Assembly: GCF_900231835.1 (NCBI RefSeq)
Contig: NZ_OCTN01000003.1
Coordinates: 186,001 to 250,000 of the forward strand
DNA from: Pontivivens marinum
GTDB taxonomy: Bacteria > Pseudomonadota > Alphaproteobacteria > Rhodobacterales > Rhodobacteraceae
Reading direction: 5' to 3'
DNA length: 64,000 bases
The notes under the pieces were generated by a model that was not told where the DNA came from, did not search any database, and worked only from the letters and a program-made list of their open reading frames with translations. The position numbers and the translations under genes are program-made. Below, piece after piece: positions 37,485 to 47,263 of this stretch (its first letter is position 1; every line of letters starts with the position of its first letter).

Positions 37485-37895
37485 CTATGTCCGTGTAATT
37501 TCAATGGTCTGGATGACCCGATCCGGGGATTTACGTTCCAGAAGAATATTCAAAAGGCCGTGCTCCAGTGCAGCGCCGGTGATTTCCACACCCTCGGCCA
37601 ACACGAACGAGCGGCTGAACTGGCGAGCGGCGATCCCACGATGCAGGAAAACGCGCTCCTGCTCCGGCTCTGCCTGACGGCCACGGACCATTAGCTGGCG
37701 ATCCTCGACGGTGATGGACAGATCGTCCTCGGCGAAACCGGCAACGGCCAAGGTTATACGATAGGCGCGTTCACCCACCTGTTCGATATTATAGGGCGGA
37801 TACCCCTCACCGGATTTGGCAGTCCGCTCAACCAGTCGGTCGAGCTCCTCAAACCCCAGCAGAAAGGGATGCGACGTCAGCGTGTGTCGTGTCAT
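37485..37895 (-). CDS. hsp20: Small heat-shock protein Hsp20/IbpA type
   Basis: A 136-aa alpha-crystallin domain protein with PPYNIEQVGERAYRITLAVA, then AGFAEDDLSITVEDRQLMVR and RSFVLAEGVEITGAALEHGL, ending in the I-x-I motif IEITRT. It holds unfolding proteins for later refolding. The frame's earlier ATG at 37922 lies within the leader; 37895 (MTRHTLTSHPF) is preferred. A sigma32-type promoter lies about 65 bases upstream. Confidence 0.93.
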   Translation of the reverse strand: MTRHTLTSHPFLLGFEELDRLVERTAKSGEGYPPYNIEQVGERAYRITLAVAGFAEDDLSITVEDRQLMVRGRQAEPEQERVFLHRGIAARQFSRSFVLAEGVEITGAALEHGLLNILLERKSPDRVIQTIEITRT

Positions 37896-37961
37896 GGCGA
37901 TGTCCTCGTTACAAAGCGACAATCCGTGGCGGTCCCGATCAGCGGCAACCTCACCCCCTCA

Positions 37962-37991
37962 ATATGGGAACAGGGATGCGTTCAGTTCAAG
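37962..37991 (-). promoter_or_regulatory. Sigma32 (RpoH)-type promoter for hsp20-DUF1150
   Basis: On the minus strand CTTGAA (37991-37986), 16 bases, then TCCCATAT (37969-37962), close to the CTTGAA/CCCCATNT heat-shock consensus. The predicted start leaves a leader of about 58 bases before hsp20. Confidence 0.68.
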
Positions 37992-38074
37992 GTGTATCGC
38001 GACGCGACGTCAGACAGGCGCGCCGCCAGAAGCACGCTACGCTGGGAAAAAAGATACCATAGGGGAGCCCCGCC

Positions 38075-39253
38075 ATGCGCGAAGCCGTCATCGTTTCATC
38101 CGCCCGTTCCGGCCTGACCAAGGCCCATCGGGGTGAGTTTAACCGCACCCATGGGGCAAAACTGGGCGGGGATGTCATCGCCGAAACAGTGCGCCGCGCG
38201 GGCATTGACCCCGCCATGGTCGAGGATTGCCTGATCGGTTGCGCCTATCCATCGGGCACCACCGGCGGCAACATCGCCCGCCAGATCGCGATTCGTGCCG
38301 GATTGCCGGTCAGCGTGGCGGGGGCGACGGTGAACCGGTTCTGCTCCTCCGGCCTGCAAACGGTTGCCATGGCCGCGAACTCCATCGTGAACGAGGGCGC
38401 AGAGGCAATCGTTGCGGGCGGGGTGGAATGCGTCAGCCAAATCTCCGGTAAGGTCGGCCCGATGGAGCAAGATCCGTGGCTGCTGAAACATAAGCCCGAA
38501 ATCTTCCTACCCATGATCGACACCGCCGACATCGTCGCCGAACGCTATGGCATCAGCCGCGAACGTCAGGACGCCTACGGATTACGCTCGCAGGAACGCT
38601 ATGCCGCAGCGGTCGAGGCAGGGAAATACGCCGAGGAGATCATGGCGATTGAAACCGTCATGGCCGTGCAGGACCGCGCGACCAAGGAGATCAGCGAGCA
38701 TACCGTCACCGTGGACCACGACACCTGCAACCGCCCGCAAACCACGTTGCAGGGGTTGTCCTCGCTGGAGCCTGTGCGCGGCGCGGGCAAATTCATCACG
38801 GCGGGTAATGCCTCGCAATTGGCCGATGGTGCAGCGGGCGTGATGCTGATGTCCGCCGATGCAGCACGGGCCGAGGGGAAAGCCGCTCTGGCCACCTTCC
38901 GCGGGTTTGCCGTGGCGGGGTGTGAGCCGGACGAAATGGGCATCGGCCCTGTTTTTGCCGTGCCGCGCCTGCTGGAACGGGCGGGACTAAAGATCAGCGA
39001 TATCGACCTGTGGGAACTGAACGAGGCCTTTGCCTCGCAGGTGCTGTATATTCAGGACCGCTTGGAAATCGAGGACGCCAAGCTGAACGTGAATGGCGGC
39101 TCTATCGCGATTGGCCATCCGTTCGGCATGACCGGCGCCCGTCAGGTTGGCCACATCATCCGCGAGGGGCAGCGCACCGGTGCCAAATGGGCCGTCGTGA
39201 CGATGTGCATCGGCGGGGGCCAAGGGGCCGCTGGCCTGCTGGAAATCCACTGA
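38075..39253 (+). CDS. Acetyl-CoA C-acyltransferase (thiolase), PimB/FadA-like
   Basis: A 392-aa thiolase. The nucleophile C90 is in [31 protein letters not shown] carries the histidine and [10 protein letters not shown] the second cysteine. It cleaves 3-ketoacyl-CoA with CoA at the end of a beta-oxidation round. Two acyl-CoA dehydrogenase subunits follow directly, the order seen for PimB-PimC-PimD. The length is standard. Confidence 0.92.
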   Translation: MREAVIVSSARSGLTKAHRGEFNRTHGAKLGGDVIAETVRRAGIDPAMVEDCLIGCAYPSGTTGGNIARQIAIRAGLPVSVAGATVNRFCSSGLQTVAMAANSIVNEGAEAIVAGGVECVSQISGKVGPMEQDPWLLKHKPEIFLPMIDTADIVAERYGISRERQDAYGLRSQERYAAAVEAGKYAEEIMAIETVMAVQDRATKEISEHTVTVDHDTCNRPQTTLQGLSSLEPVRGAGKFITAGNASQLADGAAGVMLMSADAARAEGKAALATFRGFAVAGCEPDEMGIGPVFAVPRLLERAGLKISDIDLWELNEAFASQVLYIQDRLEIEDAKLNVNGGSIAIGHPFGMTGARQVGHIIREGQRTGAKWAVVTMCIGGGQGAAGLLEIH

Positions 39254-39284
39254 TGTTGTCCCATTACAAATTTGGAGAGAGCGC

Positions 39285-40466
39285 ATGAACCTCGACTTCA
39301 CACCTGAGCAAGACGCCTTTCGCGCCGAAATCCGCGAGTGGCTGGCGCAAAACCTGCCCTCACGCTTGGCGGACAAGGTGCGCACGTCCAAGCATCTGAC
39401 CAAGCAGGACATGGAGGAATGGCACGCCGCCCTGCATTCGCGCGGCTGGCTGGCAAATCACTGGCCTGTGGAACATGGCGGCCCCGGTTGGGGCGCTGTT
39501 GAAAAATTCATCTTCGAGGATGAATGCGCAATGGCCCACGCCCCGCGCATCGTGCCCTTCGGCGTCAGTATGCTGGGGCCTGTGCTGCTGAAATTCGGGT
39601 CAGAGCAGCAGAAATCGCACTACTTGCCGCGTATTCTGGATGGCACCGATTGGTGGTGTCAGGGCTATTCGGAACCAGGTGCGGGGTCCGATCTGGCCAG
39701 CCTGAAAACCACAGCGGTCAAAGATGGCGATGACTACATCGTCAACGGCCAGAAAACGTGGACAACACTGGGTCAGCACGCAGATTGGATCTTCTGCCTT
39801 GTGCGCACAGCCAAGGAAGGCAAACCGCAGGAGGGCATTTCCTTCCTACTGATCGACATGAAAACACCGGGGATCGAGGTGCGCCCGATTTACCTGCTGG
39901 ATGGCGATCATGAGGTAAACGAGGTCTGGTTCACCGATGTGCGCGTGCCTGCCGCCAATCTGGTCGGCGTGGAAAATTCCGGCTGGACCATCGCGAAATA
40001 CCTGCTGACATATGAGCGGACGGGCATTGCGGGCGTCGGCTTCTCCACCTCCGCTCTGGCCGAGCTGAAATCGGTTATCGCCAAAACGGAAAAGGCCGAT
40101 GATCCTCTATTCGCCGCGCGCGTTGCCCGTGTGGAAATCGCGCTGGAAAACATGAAAACCACCAATATGCGCGTGCTGGCCGCCGCAGCGGGGGGTGCGG
40201 CACCGGGGGCCGAAAGCTCGCTGCTGAAAATCAAGGGCACGGAAATCCGTCAGGAAATCAACGCCCTGTTCATGGCCGCGATGGGTCCGCAGGCGCAGCC
40301 CTTTATCCCCGAAGCCTTGGATGAAGGCTATAACGGCCCCCGGATCGGGCCAGAGGGCGCGGCATGGGCGGCCAAGGATTATTTCAACAATCGCAAGCTG
40401 TCGATCTTTGGCGGCTCGAACGAAATTCAAAAGAACATCGTCTCAAAGGCGATGCTCGGATTCTGA
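39285..40466 (+). CDS. Acyl-CoA dehydrogenase, large subunit (PimC-like)
   Basis: A 393-aa flavoprotein whose NHWPVEHGGPGWGAVEKF and GYSEPGAGSDLASLKTTA match the PimC group as I recall it. The classical YEGT glutamate is replaced (FGGSNEIQKN), while E244 in LTYERTGIAG sits at the position used by isovaleryl- and long-chain acyl-CoA dehydrogenases, so this subunit is probably the catalytic one. GGAGAG is upstream. It probably pairs with the next gene as an alpha2-beta2 enzyme for dicarboxylic or branched acyl-CoA. Confidence 0.87.
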   Translation: MNLDFTPEQDAFRAEIREWLAQNLPSRLADKVRTSKHLTKQDMEEWHAALHSRGWLANHWPVEHGGPGWGAVEKFIFEDECAMAHAPRIVPFGVSMLGPVLLKFGSEQQKSHYLPRILDGTDWWCQGYSEPGAGSDLASLKTTAVKDGDDYIVNGQKTWTTLGQHADWIFCLVRTAKEGKPQEGISFLLIDMKTPGIEVRPIYLLDGDHEVNEVWFTDVRVPAANLVGVENSGWTIAKYLLTYERTGIAGVGFSTSALAELKSVIAKTEKADDPLFAARVARVEIALENMKTTNMRVLAAAAGGAAPGAESSLLKIKGTEIRQEINALFMAAMGPQAQPFIPEALDEGYNGPRIGPEGAAWAAKDYFNNRKLSIFGGSNEIQKNIVSKAMLGF

Positions 40467-40475
40467 GGGGCCGAC

Positions 40476-41504
40476 ATGGATTTCTCACCAACAGATGATC
40501 GCCGCATGCTGGGCGACACGCTCGACCGGTTTTTGGCGGAACGCTACTATCACCCCACCCGGATGAAAATCGCGGGCAGTGATGCCGGTTGGTCCCGCGA
40601 AATGTGGACGCAAATGGCCGAGCTGGGCCTGATCGGCGCGCTATTTACCGAGGATCAAGGCGGATTTGGCGGCGCAGGCGCGGACATCGCACTGATCTTC
40701 GAACGTCTGGGCCGCGCATTGGTCGTCGAACCCTTTATCGGTGCACTGGCCGCTGCGGCCCTAACACAAGATCAGCGGGATGAGGTTATTGTCGGCACGC
40801 TGGTTTCCATTTTCGCGCATTCCGAGGCTGGCGTGTCCGTGGACCCCGCCCGCCTGAACGCCACCGTGACAGATGGCAAACTGACGGGGACCAAGGTGGC
40901 CGTCGCCAATGCTGAGGCGGCCGATATCTTCGTCGTGTCCGCAATGCAGGACGGCACCTCTGCACTGTTCGCGGTCGCCGCGACAGATGCGCAGCTAACC
41001 CCCTATCCCCTGATGGATGGCGGACGCGGCGCGGATATCCGCTTCGACAACGCGGCTGCAACGCGGCTGGACATGCCGGTGGCCGATCTGCTGGACACAA
41101 CGCTGCTGGCCCTGTCGGCCGAAGCATTGGGCCTGATGGAGCGGTGCAAGGACGCCACCGTCGAATACCTGAAAACCCGTCGGCAATTCGGCGTGCCCCT
41201 GTCCAAATTTCAGGCCCTGCAACATCGCGCCGTCGATATGGTGACGGAAATCGAGCAGACGCGATCCTCCGTCATCAATGCGGGGCATCATCTGGGCACG
41301 GCAAAGGGCGCGAAATATGCCGCAGCGGCAAAATACACCGCGGCTGTTACGGGAAAGCTGGTCGCGCAGGAGGCAATCCAGCTGCATGGCGGTATCGCGA
41401 TGACATGGGAATATGACATCGCCCATGCCGCAAAACGGCTGACCATGATCGGACAGATTATGGGGGATGAGGACACGCATCTGATGCGTTTCGTCGCACT
41501 CTAG
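40476..41504 (+). CDS. Acyl-CoA dehydrogenase, small subunit (PimD-like)
   Basis: A 342-aa acyl-CoA dehydrogenase-fold protein, shorter than its partner. It keeps the C-terminal helix bundle (KTRRQFGVPLSKFQALQHR and QLHGGIAMTWEYDIAH) but I see no catalytic glutamate at either known position, which fits a structural subunit of a heteromer. It starts 9 bases after the large-subunit stop. Confidence 0.83.
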   Translation: MDFSPTDDRRMLGDTLDRFLAERYYHPTRMKIAGSDAGWSREMWTQMAELGLIGALFTEDQGGFGGAGADIALIFERLGRALVVEPFIGALAAAALTQDQRDEVIVGTLVSIFAHSEAGVSVDPARLNATVTDGKLTGTKVAVANAEAADIFVVSAMQDGTSALFAVAATDAQLTPYPLMDGGRGADIRFDNAAATRLDMPVADLLDTTLLALSAEALGLMERCKDATVEYLKTRRQFGVPLSKFQALQHRAVDMVTEIEQTRSSVINAGHHLGTAKGAKYAAAAKYTAAVTGKLVAQEAIQLHGGIAMTWEYDIAHAAKRLTMIGQIMGDEDTHLMRFVAL

Positions 41505-41572
41505 CAGCAGACTTACGCAAACGGGCTGCACGGTATATACTGCCGTACAGAAACCGGACCGGAACCCGAACA

Positions 41573-43015
41573 ATGTTCAACTCACTGGCAGGACGAGTCC
41601 TCGCGCTGACCGTGATCTTCGTCATGGTCGCAGAGATCCTGATCTTTGTGCCCACCGTGGCGCGCTTTCGCGTGGATTACCTACAGGAACGGCTGGAGCG
41701 TGCGCAGATCGCCTCGCTGTCAATCCTCGCAACACCCAATGACATGATCCATCCAGAGCTGGAGCAGGAGCTGCTGGCCAATGCCGGTGTGACTAACATT
41801 GTGCTGCGCAGGGATTTCATGCGCGAACTGGTCCTGTCCGCCCCGATGCAAAGCATGATTTCGGAAACCTATGACCTGCGCGATGCAGGGCCGATCATGC
41901 TGATCCGTGACGCGCTGGATCTGTTGGTTACTGGCGGTGACAGGATGATTCGAACCATCGGCTTGCCCGTACAGGGCGGCGGCACCGCGATCGAGATTAC
42001 CCTGCCCGAAACCCCGATGCGTGAGGCGCTGATCCGCTATGGCATCCGCATTTTGGGCCTGTCGCTGCTGATCTCGATCATCACGGCGTCATTGCTGCTG
42101 ATTACAGTCAAACGCTTCATCGGTGGACCAATCACGCGGGTTGTCGCGAATATGGCTGCATTCCGCGATGATTTCCAAAACCCCGAACGTGTCATCCGCC
42201 CCGAATCCACATTGCGAGAGTTCCGCAGCGCCGAGCAGGCCATGTCCGAAATGCAAACCCACCTGATGGCCGCGATCAAGGAAAAGGACCGCCTTGCCGC
42301 CTTGGGTGAGGCCGTGGCCAAGATCAGCCACGATCTGCGCAATATGCTGACCACCGCGACCCTGATGGCGGACCGGTTGGAGGGTTCCGCTGACCCGACC
42401 GTACGCCGCACCGCGCCCAAGCTGATAAACTCGCTGGACCGTGCCGTGAACCTTTGTGAAAGCACGCTCAGTTTTGGCAAGGCGGAGGAAGCAAGCCCCG
42501 AGCCCCGCATTGTGGACCTGCATTCGCTGGTCAGCGACGTGTTCGATGCCGAATTGCTGGAGCGTGAGGATTGCTTCGTCGAATATACAAATGCCGTCAT
42601 TCAGAAAACGCGGATCGAGGCTGATCCGGAGCAGCTGTACCGCATCCTGCTGAATTTGGTGCGCAACGCCCGACAGGCGATGGAGGCGCAGCCCGATAAC
42701 AGCAAGATCACCATCGGCTGTCAGGCCAGCACCGGCGAAACCTGCATCACCATCACCGATACCGGCCCCGGATTGCCGACCAAGGCGATTGAGCATCTGT
42801 TCAAGCCGTTTCAGGGCGGACAGCGGCGCGGCGGCAGCGGCCTGGGCCTTGCCATCTCGGCCGAGCTGGTTCGCGGCCATGGCGGGCGGCTGGAATTGCA
42901 TGAAACAACCACCGCCGGCACCACGTTTCGCATCGTCCTACCGGCAAGAGATTTAAGAGTTGTGACAGATACTGATATTTCCCGCTTGCAAACCCGAATG
43001 GGCGGCGATAGGTAG
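41573..43015 (+). CDS. Sensor histidine kinase, orphan
   Basis: A 480-aa membrane sensor. A first helix (VLALTVIFVMVAEILIFV), a periplasmic stretch of about 130 residues and a second helix (LGLSLLISIITASLLLITV) lead to a HAMP-like linker. The H box ISHDLRNMLTTATLM has the phosphorylated H253; the ATPase domain has LNLVRNARQAM (N box), TDTGPGLP (G1) and GSGLGLAISAEL (G2). No response regulator is adjacent. The 3' end overlaps the tRNA-Arg promoter. Confidence 0.93.
   Translation: MFNSLAGRVLALTVIFVMVAEILIFVPTVARFRVDYLQERLERAQIASLSILATPNDMIHPELEQELLANAGVTNIVLRRDFMRELVLSAPMQSMISETYDLRDAGPIMLIRDALDLLVTGGDRMIRTIGLPVQGGGTAIEITLPETPMREALIRYGIRILGLSLLISIITASLLLITVKRFIGGPITRVVANMAAFRDDFQNPERVIRPESTLREFRSAEQAMSEMQTHLMAAIKEKDRLAALGEAVAKISHDLRNMLTTATLMADRLEGSADPTVRRTAPKLINSLDRAVNLCESTLSFGKAEEASPEPRIVDLHSLVSDVFDAELLEREDCFVEYTNAVIQKTRIEADPEQLYRILLNLVRNARQAMEAQPDNSKITIGCQASTGETCITITDTGPGLPTKAIEHLFKPFQGGQRRGGSGLGLAISAELVRGHGGRLELHETTTAGTTFRIVLPARDLRVVTDTDISRLQTRMGGDR
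42986..43014 (+). promoter_or_regulatory. tRNA-Arg promoter inside the kinase gene end
   Basis: TTGCAA (42986-42991), a 17-base spacer and TAGGTA (43009-43014) precede the tRNA by 12 bases. The elements lie inside the last codons of the kinase gene, whose stop shares bases with the -10. Confidence 0.5.
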
Positions 43016-43025
43016 CCCACACAAC

Positions 43026-43102
43026 GCGCCGATAGCTCAGCTGGATAGAGCACCAGACTACGAATCTGGGGGTCGGGGGTTCGAATCCTCCTCGGCGCGC
43101 CA
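43026..43102 (+). tRNA. tRNA-Arg (anticodon ACG)
   Basis: Acceptor GCGCCGA pairs perfectly with TCGGCGC. The D-arm is GCTC...GAGC, the anticodon arm CCAGA-CTACGAA-TCTGG centres ACG, and the T-arm GGGGG-TTCGAAT-CCTCC has one G-U pair. Discriminator G and CCA are encoded. A34 is the TadA substrate. Confidence 0.96.
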
Positions 43103-43244
43103 TTATTTTCCATCGCTAAAAACACTGAATTCTAATGGTTTTGCGTGATTTTTCGCTGCGAAATGCCTTATTCCGGCGCAGAATCTGACGGCGCCCTGCA
43201 AAGCACCCGACTCGGATTCAGGCCAGCACAGCACCGATCCAAAA

Positions 43245-44411
43245 TTATTCGACCTGCGGCACCTTTTTCCGACTGATCAGCAAAACAATCGCCGCAAATA
43301 ATGCCACGCCGGATGCCACACGCACGACCATCTGAAAATCATAGCTCTGCGCGATAAAGCCAACGGCAGGCCCCGCCAGCAATCCGCTGACCATCAGGGT
43401 GTTCCAATAGATCGCCGTCGCCTGTGCGGGGCGATCCTGCGCAAAGGATTGCACATAGCTGATCCCTAGACTGGCATAGAAACCGTAATACAGCCCCTCC
43501 ATCGCCGCGCCGACAAACATCTGGGCGAATGTCTCGACCGAAGCGAGCACCTGGATCGTCACCACCGCCAGCAACGTCGTAGCCAGCAGCGCACGCCGCA
43601 TCCCGAACCGCGCGATAATCATCGGCGTTGCAAAGATAGCGATCACCTCGACAAAGGTTTTGATGCTGAATGCCACGCCGGGCGCATATCCGGGCAGGCC
43701 AACCTCCTGCACGTAAAACAGCGGCAGGGATGAGAATGTCAGCGAATGCGCCAGCGACAGACAGAACACGAATGACGCCGCCAACCATAGATCGCGTGAT
43801 GCCCCCGCCACACTGCCCTTAGCCGGTTTTGCCTGCGCCGTGACATCACGGGGCAAGGTCCACCACCACAGCGCCACCCATAGCAGTGCGACCGACAAAG
43901 CCACGACAAACACGGCGCGCAGGCCGATCTGATCCGCAATCAGGAAGGTCGCCGCCGGACCGATCATCCAACCGGTAGAGGTTGTCGCCCGCATATAGGC
44001 GTTGAACCGGCTACGCGCGATCCCGTGCTGCTCGGCCATCCCCCCGCCCAGGCTGAACATCGTGGAAATCGCGCTGGAGCTAATGCCGAAACCGATGACA
44101 CCCACGCTCAGCACGGTCCACAGCGTCGGGAACAGGGACAGCGCAATCGTTGCCATCATAAACCCCGCCGCCGCAATCCCGACGAGGGGGAATGCCCGCG
44201 CACCATTATCGATCCGCTGCGCGAATTGCCGGTTTGCCAGCAAGGTCAGGCAAACGGCCATGACCGAATAGACGCTGATGATCCATGGTTGATAGCCAAG
44301 CCCCTGCACCAGAAAATAGCCCATGAACGGCACGATCATCGCACTGCAAACCGTTCCGCAAAACAGCAGCAGCAGGAATGACAGGCGCGCAGTTGTATTG
44401 CTGCTCGGCAT
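43245..44411 (-). CDS. MFS transporter, sugar-efflux-like
   Basis: A 388-aa twelve-helix MFS protein; MPSSNTTARLSFLLLLFCGT begins the first helix, FSLGGGMAEQHGIARSRFNA follows the fourth and GYAPGVAFSIKTFVEVIAIF the seventh. The overall layout recalls the SET sugar-efflux group (SetA/SotB), but the substrate is uncertain. The longer frame from 44687 crosses into the divergent recJ region and is not supported. Confidence 0.8.
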   Translation of the reverse strand: MPSSNTTARLSFLLLLFCGTVCSAMIVPFMGYFLVQGLGYQPWIISVYSVMAVCLTLLANRQFAQRIDNGARAFPLVGIAAAGFMMATIALSLFPTLWTVLSVGVIGFGISSSAISTMFSLGGGMAEQHGIARSRFNAYMRATTSTGWMIGPAATFLIADQIGLRAVFVVALSVALLWVALWWWTLPRDVTAQAKPAKGSVAGASRDLWLAASFVFCLSLAHSLTFSSLPLFYVQEVGLPGYAPGVAFSIKTFVEVIAIFATPMIIARFGMRRALLATTLLAVVTIQVLASVETFAQMFVGAAMEGLYYGFYASLGISYVQSFAQDRPAQATAIYWNTLMVSGLLAGPAVGFIAQSYDFQMVVRVASGVALFAAIVLLISRKKVPQVE

Positions 44412-44578
44412 GGGGCGACCTTTACGGGAATGGAACGGCCTGTCCCGATACGACAGAAATGCAACGATCGCGTGACGTGGGGGCTTGCCTGTCCCTGCCC
44501 ATGACCGGTTTCGCATTGCGTCGCGCAGGATGCAGGCTAGTGTGCGCGCATCCCACAGCCCCAAGATGATGTGTATCC

Positions 44579-46342
44579 ATGCCGCATGAAACTGCCCCTG
44601 CCTTTCTTGATGTCGAACATTCCCTAACCGGTCGTCGCTGGGTCGGGATGTCCGCGGATGAGGCACGAGAGGCGGCGCATCTGGCACAGGTCTGCTCCGT
44701 CTCGGACCCTGTATCGCGAGTCCTTGCCCGACGCGGCATCAGCGCACAGGATGTTCCGGCATTTCTCGCCCCGACTTTGCGCGATCTGATGCCGGACCCC
44801 TCCTCGCTCAAGGATATGGACCGCGCCGTTTCGATATTTTGCGACCATGTGCGGCGCAAATCACCGATTGCGATCTTTGCTGATTATGATGTCGATGGGG
44901 GATCCTCTGCCGCCTTGCTGATCGACTGGCTGCGCACGATGGGGTTGAACGCCACGCTGTATATCCCCGACCGGATTGATGAGGGCTATGGCCCCAACGT
45001 CCCCGCAATGCGGCAACTGGCCGAGGCGCATGAGCTGATTATCTGCGTCGATTGCGGCACGCTCAGCCATGAACCCATCGCCGCGGCCAAGGAGCGCGGC
45101 GTGGATGTCGTGGTGCTGGACCACCATCAGGGTGGCGAAACCCTGCCCCCCGCCGATGCGGTCGTGAACCCCAACCGGCAGGACGAGGATGTCGCCTGCA
45201 CCTATCTCTGCGCCGCCGGTGTGGTCTTCCTGATGCTGGCCGGTGCGAACCGTGCGATGCGCGCCGATGGGGCTGTGCCTGACCTGATGGCAATGCTCGA
45301 TCTGGTCGCGCTGGCCACAGTGGCCGATGTGGCACCGCTGGTCGGGTTTAACCGCGCCCTCGTCCGGCAGGGTCTGGCCGTGATGGCACGCCGGGCGCGA
45401 CCCGGCCTAGTGGCACTGGGCGATGTGGCGGGGTTGAACACACGGCCCAGCGCCTATCATCTGGGCTTCCTGCTGGGGCCACGGGTCAATGCCGGTGGCC
45501 GGATCGGAGCGGCCGATCTGGGCGCGCGCCTGCTGGCGACGCATGACCCGAACGAGGCTGCTGCCCTTGCCGAACGTCTGGACGGCCTGAACCGCGATAG
45601 GCGAGAGATCGAGGCGCAGGTACTGGTCCAGGCGACCGAACAGGCCGAGGCACGCGGCACTGACGGCCCGCTGGTCTGGGCCGCAGGAGAGGGCTGGCAC
45701 CCCGGCGTTGTTGGCATCGTCGCCGCCCGCCTAAAGGAAGCATTCAACCGCCCCGCCGTGGTCATCGGGCTGGAGGGTGGCATCGGCAAGGGGTCTGCCC
45801 GCTCCGTATCCGGCGTTGATCTGGGCGGCGCTGTCGCAATGGCCACGCATGAGGGGCATTTGCTAAAGGGCGGCGGCCACGCAATGGCGGCCGGCCTGAC
45901 CGTCGCGGAAACCGCATTGGACAGCGCGATGGAACGCCTGTCCGCCCTGCTGGCGCGACAGGGTGCGGGCACCGCTGGCCCTGCCGATCTGCGGATCGAG
46001 GGGCTGATCGCGGCGGGCAGTGCGACCCCCGAATTGATCGAAAGTATCGAGGCAACCGGCCCCTTTGGCGCCGGTGCCCCCGCGCCCCGCTTTGCCCTAT
46101 CGGCGCAGCGCATCGCCTTTGCTAAGCGGGCCGGTGAAAACCACCTGCGCGTCACATTAACCGGTCAGGGCGGCGGGCGGATCGACGGTATCGCCTTCCG
46201 CGCCTTTGACAGCGACCTTGGCCCCGCTCTCAGCGAACATGGCGGCGGCGCGTTCCACGTGGCTGGAAAGCTGGAGATCGACGAATGGGGCGGACGGCGC
46301 AAGGTGAAGCTGCGCATCGACGATGCCGCCCGTGTATCGTAA
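44579..46342 (+). CDS. recJ: Single-stranded-DNA-specific exonuclease RecJ
   Basis: A 587-aa 5'-3' exonuclease of RecF-type recombination and mismatch repair. The DHH phosphoesterase motifs are IFADYDVDGGSSAALL, the CVDCGT segment and the diagnostic VLDHHQGGE. The DHHA1 motif GGGHAMAAG follows at about residue 440, then the OB domain. Length is normal. The gene is divergent from the MFS gene. Confidence 0.95.
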   Translation: MPHETAPAFLDVEHSLTGRRWVGMSADEAREAAHLAQVCSVSDPVSRVLARRGISAQDVPAFLAPTLRDLMPDPSSLKDMDRAVSIFCDHVRRKSPIAIFADYDVDGGSSAALLIDWLRTMGLNATLYIPDRIDEGYGPNVPAMRQLAEAHELIICVDCGTLSHEPIAAAKERGVDVVVLDHHQGGETLPPADAVVNPNRQDEDVACTYLCAAGVVFLMLAGANRAMRADGAVPDLMAMLDLVALATVADVAPLVGFNRALVRQGLAVMARRARPGLVALGDVAGLNTRPSAYHLGFLLGPRVNAGGRIGAADLGARLLATHDPNEAAALAERLDGLNRDRREIEAQVLVQATEQAEARGTDGPLVWAAGEGWHPGVVGIVAARLKEAFNRPAVVIGLEGGIGKGSARSVSGVDLGGAVAMATHEGHLLKGGGHAMAAGLTVAETALDSAMERLSALLARQGAGTAGPADLRIEGLIAAGSATPELIESIEATGPFGAGAPAPRFALSAQRIAFAKRAGENHLRVTLTGQGGGRIDGIAFRAFDSDLGPALSEHGGGAFHVAGKLEIDEWGGRRKVKLRIDDAARVS

Positions 46343-46421
46343 TCACAGCCGTCTAACGGGTTGATCGCGCCTGCCTGCGCGGTCATGCTGCACGCCCCAT
46401 TGCCGTTGAGGAGCGCCCAGA

Positions 46422-47195
46422 ATGCGTGCTGATCCGTCCCCCCGCATCTGCTTTGTTTCCTCGCCTACCGCGATTGCGCGGCGGGCGGTTGAGCAGTTGG
46501 AACATATCTACGGCTCTACCAGCGCGCATGAGGCGGATGTGATCGTCGCCTTGGGCGGGGACGGGTTCATGCTGTCTACCCTGCACGCGACGGAGGGGCT
46601 GGACGCGCCGGTTTACGGAATGAATCGCGGCACTGTCGGGTTCCTGATGAATGCCTATTGCGAGGATGACCTGCTCGACCGGATTGCCGCCGCCGAAATG
46701 GCCACGATCCACCCCCTGCGGATGATTGCCACGGATAAGCAGGGCGAAACCCATAGCGCGCTGGCCATTAACGAGGTTTCCCTGTTGCGTATGGGACCAC
46801 AGGCCGCAAAGCTGAGCATCAGTGTCGATGGGCGTGAACGTATGGCCGAAATGATCGGCGACGGTGCACTGATTTCCACGCCCGCCGGGTCCACCGCCTA
46901 TAACTATTCCGCCCACGGCCCGATCCTGCCGATTGGAGCGGATATTCTGGCACTGACCCCGATATCCGCCTATCGCCCACGTCGCTGGCGCGGTGCGCTG
47001 CTGCCCGCAAAAACCGAGGTCATCTTTGACGTGCTGGAACCGGAAAAGCGCGCCATTGCCGCCACCGCAGATTCGCAGGAGGTCCGCGACGTGGTGCGTG
47101 TTGTCATCCGGTCCGAGCCCAGCGTGACCCACCGGTTGCTATTCGATCCGGGCCATGGGTTAGAGGAACGCCTGATCCGCGAACAATTCGTCTAG
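46422..47195 (+). CDS. nadK: NAD kinase
   Basis: A 257-aa enzyme phosphorylating NAD to NADP. Motifs: VIVALGGDGFMLSTLH (GGDG, residues 45-48), GMNRGTVGFLMN, and the NE/D-type TPAGSTAYNYSAHGP. The length is typical for the short alphaproteobacterial form. It follows recJ by about 80 bases on the same strand. Confidence 0.95.
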   Translation: MRADPSPRICFVSSPTAIARRAVEQLEHIYGSTSAHEADVIVALGGDGFMLSTLHATEGLDAPVYGMNRGTVGFLMNAYCEDDLLDRIAAAEMATIHPLRMIATDKQGETHSALAINEVSLLRMGPQAAKLSISVDGRERMAEMIGDGALISTPAGSTAYNYSAHGPILPIGADILALTPISAYRPRRWRGALLPAKTEVIFDVLEPEKRAIAATADSQEVRDVVRVVIRSEPSVTHRLLFDPGHGLEERLIREQFV

Positions 47196-47263
47196 GCGCC
47201 CTCCCCTCTTGGATATACGCCACAGCGCGCTTATTTTAGGCCGAACCCAAAGGAGATTCCGTG

